Shown piece after piece: positions 63,452-64,000 of a DNA stretch of 64,000 bases. Below the pieces are notes generated by a model. The model saw only the letters and a program-made list of their open reading frames with translations, was not told where the DNA came from and did not search any database. The translations under genes and the position numbers were made by a program. Each line of letters starts with the position of its first letter. The stretch's first letter is position 1. Origin of the DNA: Armillaria gallica (taxonomy: Eukaryota > Basidiomycota > Agaricomycetes > Agaricales > Physalacriaceae). Where the stretch lies: positions 3,906,001 to 3,970,000 of the forward strand of contig JBANDB010000002.1 in NCBI GenBank assembly GCA_037576215.1, read 5' to 3'.

Positions 63452-64000
63452 ATGTCGCTCCTCATTCTCTCAGCTTCTGAGGTCTCTCAAGTCACCGCAA
63501 CTTTCTCTGCAGATGATCTCCGGTCTCTTATGACAGACGTGTTTGCCATCGTCTCATCGTCGTCGGATCCAGCGTATACTCCTCCTCGTATTGGAATCCC
63601 CACAGAGCGTCACCAAGCGTTGTTCATGCCTGCACGCCTATCTGATATAGGAACCGCGATAAAGATCGTGTCCGTACCTCGTGAGGGCGGTGGTGGTTTG
63701 CCCGCAAGCACTTTAGTGCTCGATAAGGAATCAGGCGCAGTCAAAGCTGTAATCAATGCTCGGGAGCTAACTGCATTGAGGAACGCGGCAGGCTCCCTTT
63801 TATCGACGACGTTGGTGGGAAAGACCGAGCCTCGAGTTCTGGTCGCATTTGGAGCTGGCACACAGATCGAGAAACACATTGAGTTGCATGTGAAGGCGTT
63901 GCCCACAATCAAGCGCTGTGTCATCGTTAATCGCGCCATGAATAGCAGATTGCATGGTTTGATGGCCAGATTGGCTACGACTTGTCCCGGAGTCGAGTTG
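63452..64000 (+). CDS. Ornithine cyclodeaminase/mu-crystallin family protein (3' partial)
   Basis: Starts MSLLILSASEVSQVTATFSA (ATG 63452) and stays open to the end of the window (about 183 codons, no intron seen). The N-terminal substrate part has PPRIGIPTERHQALFMPA and IAVSIVSVP-like IKIVSVPREGGGGLPAST, GAVKAVINARELTALRNAAG. The Rossmann NAD(H) loop is RVLVAFGAGTQIEKHIEL, followed by IKRCVIVNRAMNSR. Members deaminate ornithine to proline or reduce ketimines/imino acids; substrate cannot be told from this part. C-terminal half outside the window. Confidence 0.9.
   Translation, partial: MSLLILSASEVSQVTATFSADDLRSLMTDVFAIVSSSSDPAYTPPRIGIPTERHQALFMPARLSDIGTAIKIVSVPREGGGGLPASTLVLDKESGAVKAVINARELTALRNAAGSLLSTTLVGKTEPRVLVAFGAGTQIEKHIELHVKALPTIKRCVIVNRAMNSRLHGLMARLATTCPGVEL

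Overview
The window looks like nuclear DNA of a mushroom-forming basidiomycete (Agaricomycetes). Genes are dense and most are broken by many introns of about 50 nt with GT-AG ends and CTAAC/CTAAT-like branch sites. Gene content is typically eukaryotic: ribosomal protein, MYST and GNAT histone acetyltransferases, a CSL transcription factor, a snRNP protein and a homeodomain factor. Coordinates for spliced genes below run from start codon to stop codon and include introns. I inferred exons by eye from reading-frame continuity and splice consensus, so some termini are uncertain.

Layout. 0-6 kb: two UTP-glucose-1-phosphate uridylyltransferase (UGPase) genes in the same orientation, flanking an oppositely oriented ribosomal protein eS8 gene. 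6-9.8 kb: no intact gene, but a decayed Wee1-like kinase near 8.2-9.1 kb. 9.8-12.1 kb: homeodomain transcription factor. 13.7-16.7 kb: divergent pair of an aldo-keto reductase and a Pbs2-like MAP kinase kinase with reading-frame breaks. 17.6-21.5 kb: multi-BRCT Rtt107/Brc1-like protein, divergent from cytosolic isoleucyl-tRNA synthetase (21.7-25.6 kb). 25.7-33.1 kb: SNU23, a large ankyrin/AAA+ protein and an ERD1-type EXS membrane protein. 33.7-38.1 kb: formate dehydrogenase and GCN5. 38.1-45.2 kb: secreted GH45/expansin-like protein, ER cyclophilin, DBP7 helicase and a C2-domain protein. 45.6-49 kb: a second, intact Pbs2-like MAPKK divergent from ESA1. 49-53 kb: a small membrane protein and a CSL factor. 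53-56.6 kb: gene-poor. 56.6-58.4 kb: Ser/Pro-rich protein of unknown function. 60.4-63.4 kb: a cluster of three paralogous GRF-zinc-finger/coiled-coil proteins. From 63.45 kb: the start of an ornithine cyclodeaminase-family gene.

Themes. Several functions occur as local duplicates with unequal fates: UGPase x2, Pbs2-like MAPKK x2 with one damaged, and GRF proteins x3 with one damaged. Many neighbours are divergent pairs with very short gaps between start codons (22, about 79, 113 and 123 bp), implying shared bidirectional promoters. The most unfamiliar item is the GRF-finger/coiled-coil family at 60-63 kb, including a head-to-head pair whose start codons lie only 22 bp apart. Reading-frame breaks also occur in two genes that are probably single copy (ankyrin/AAA+ and CSL), so some breaks may be sequence errors rather than decay.
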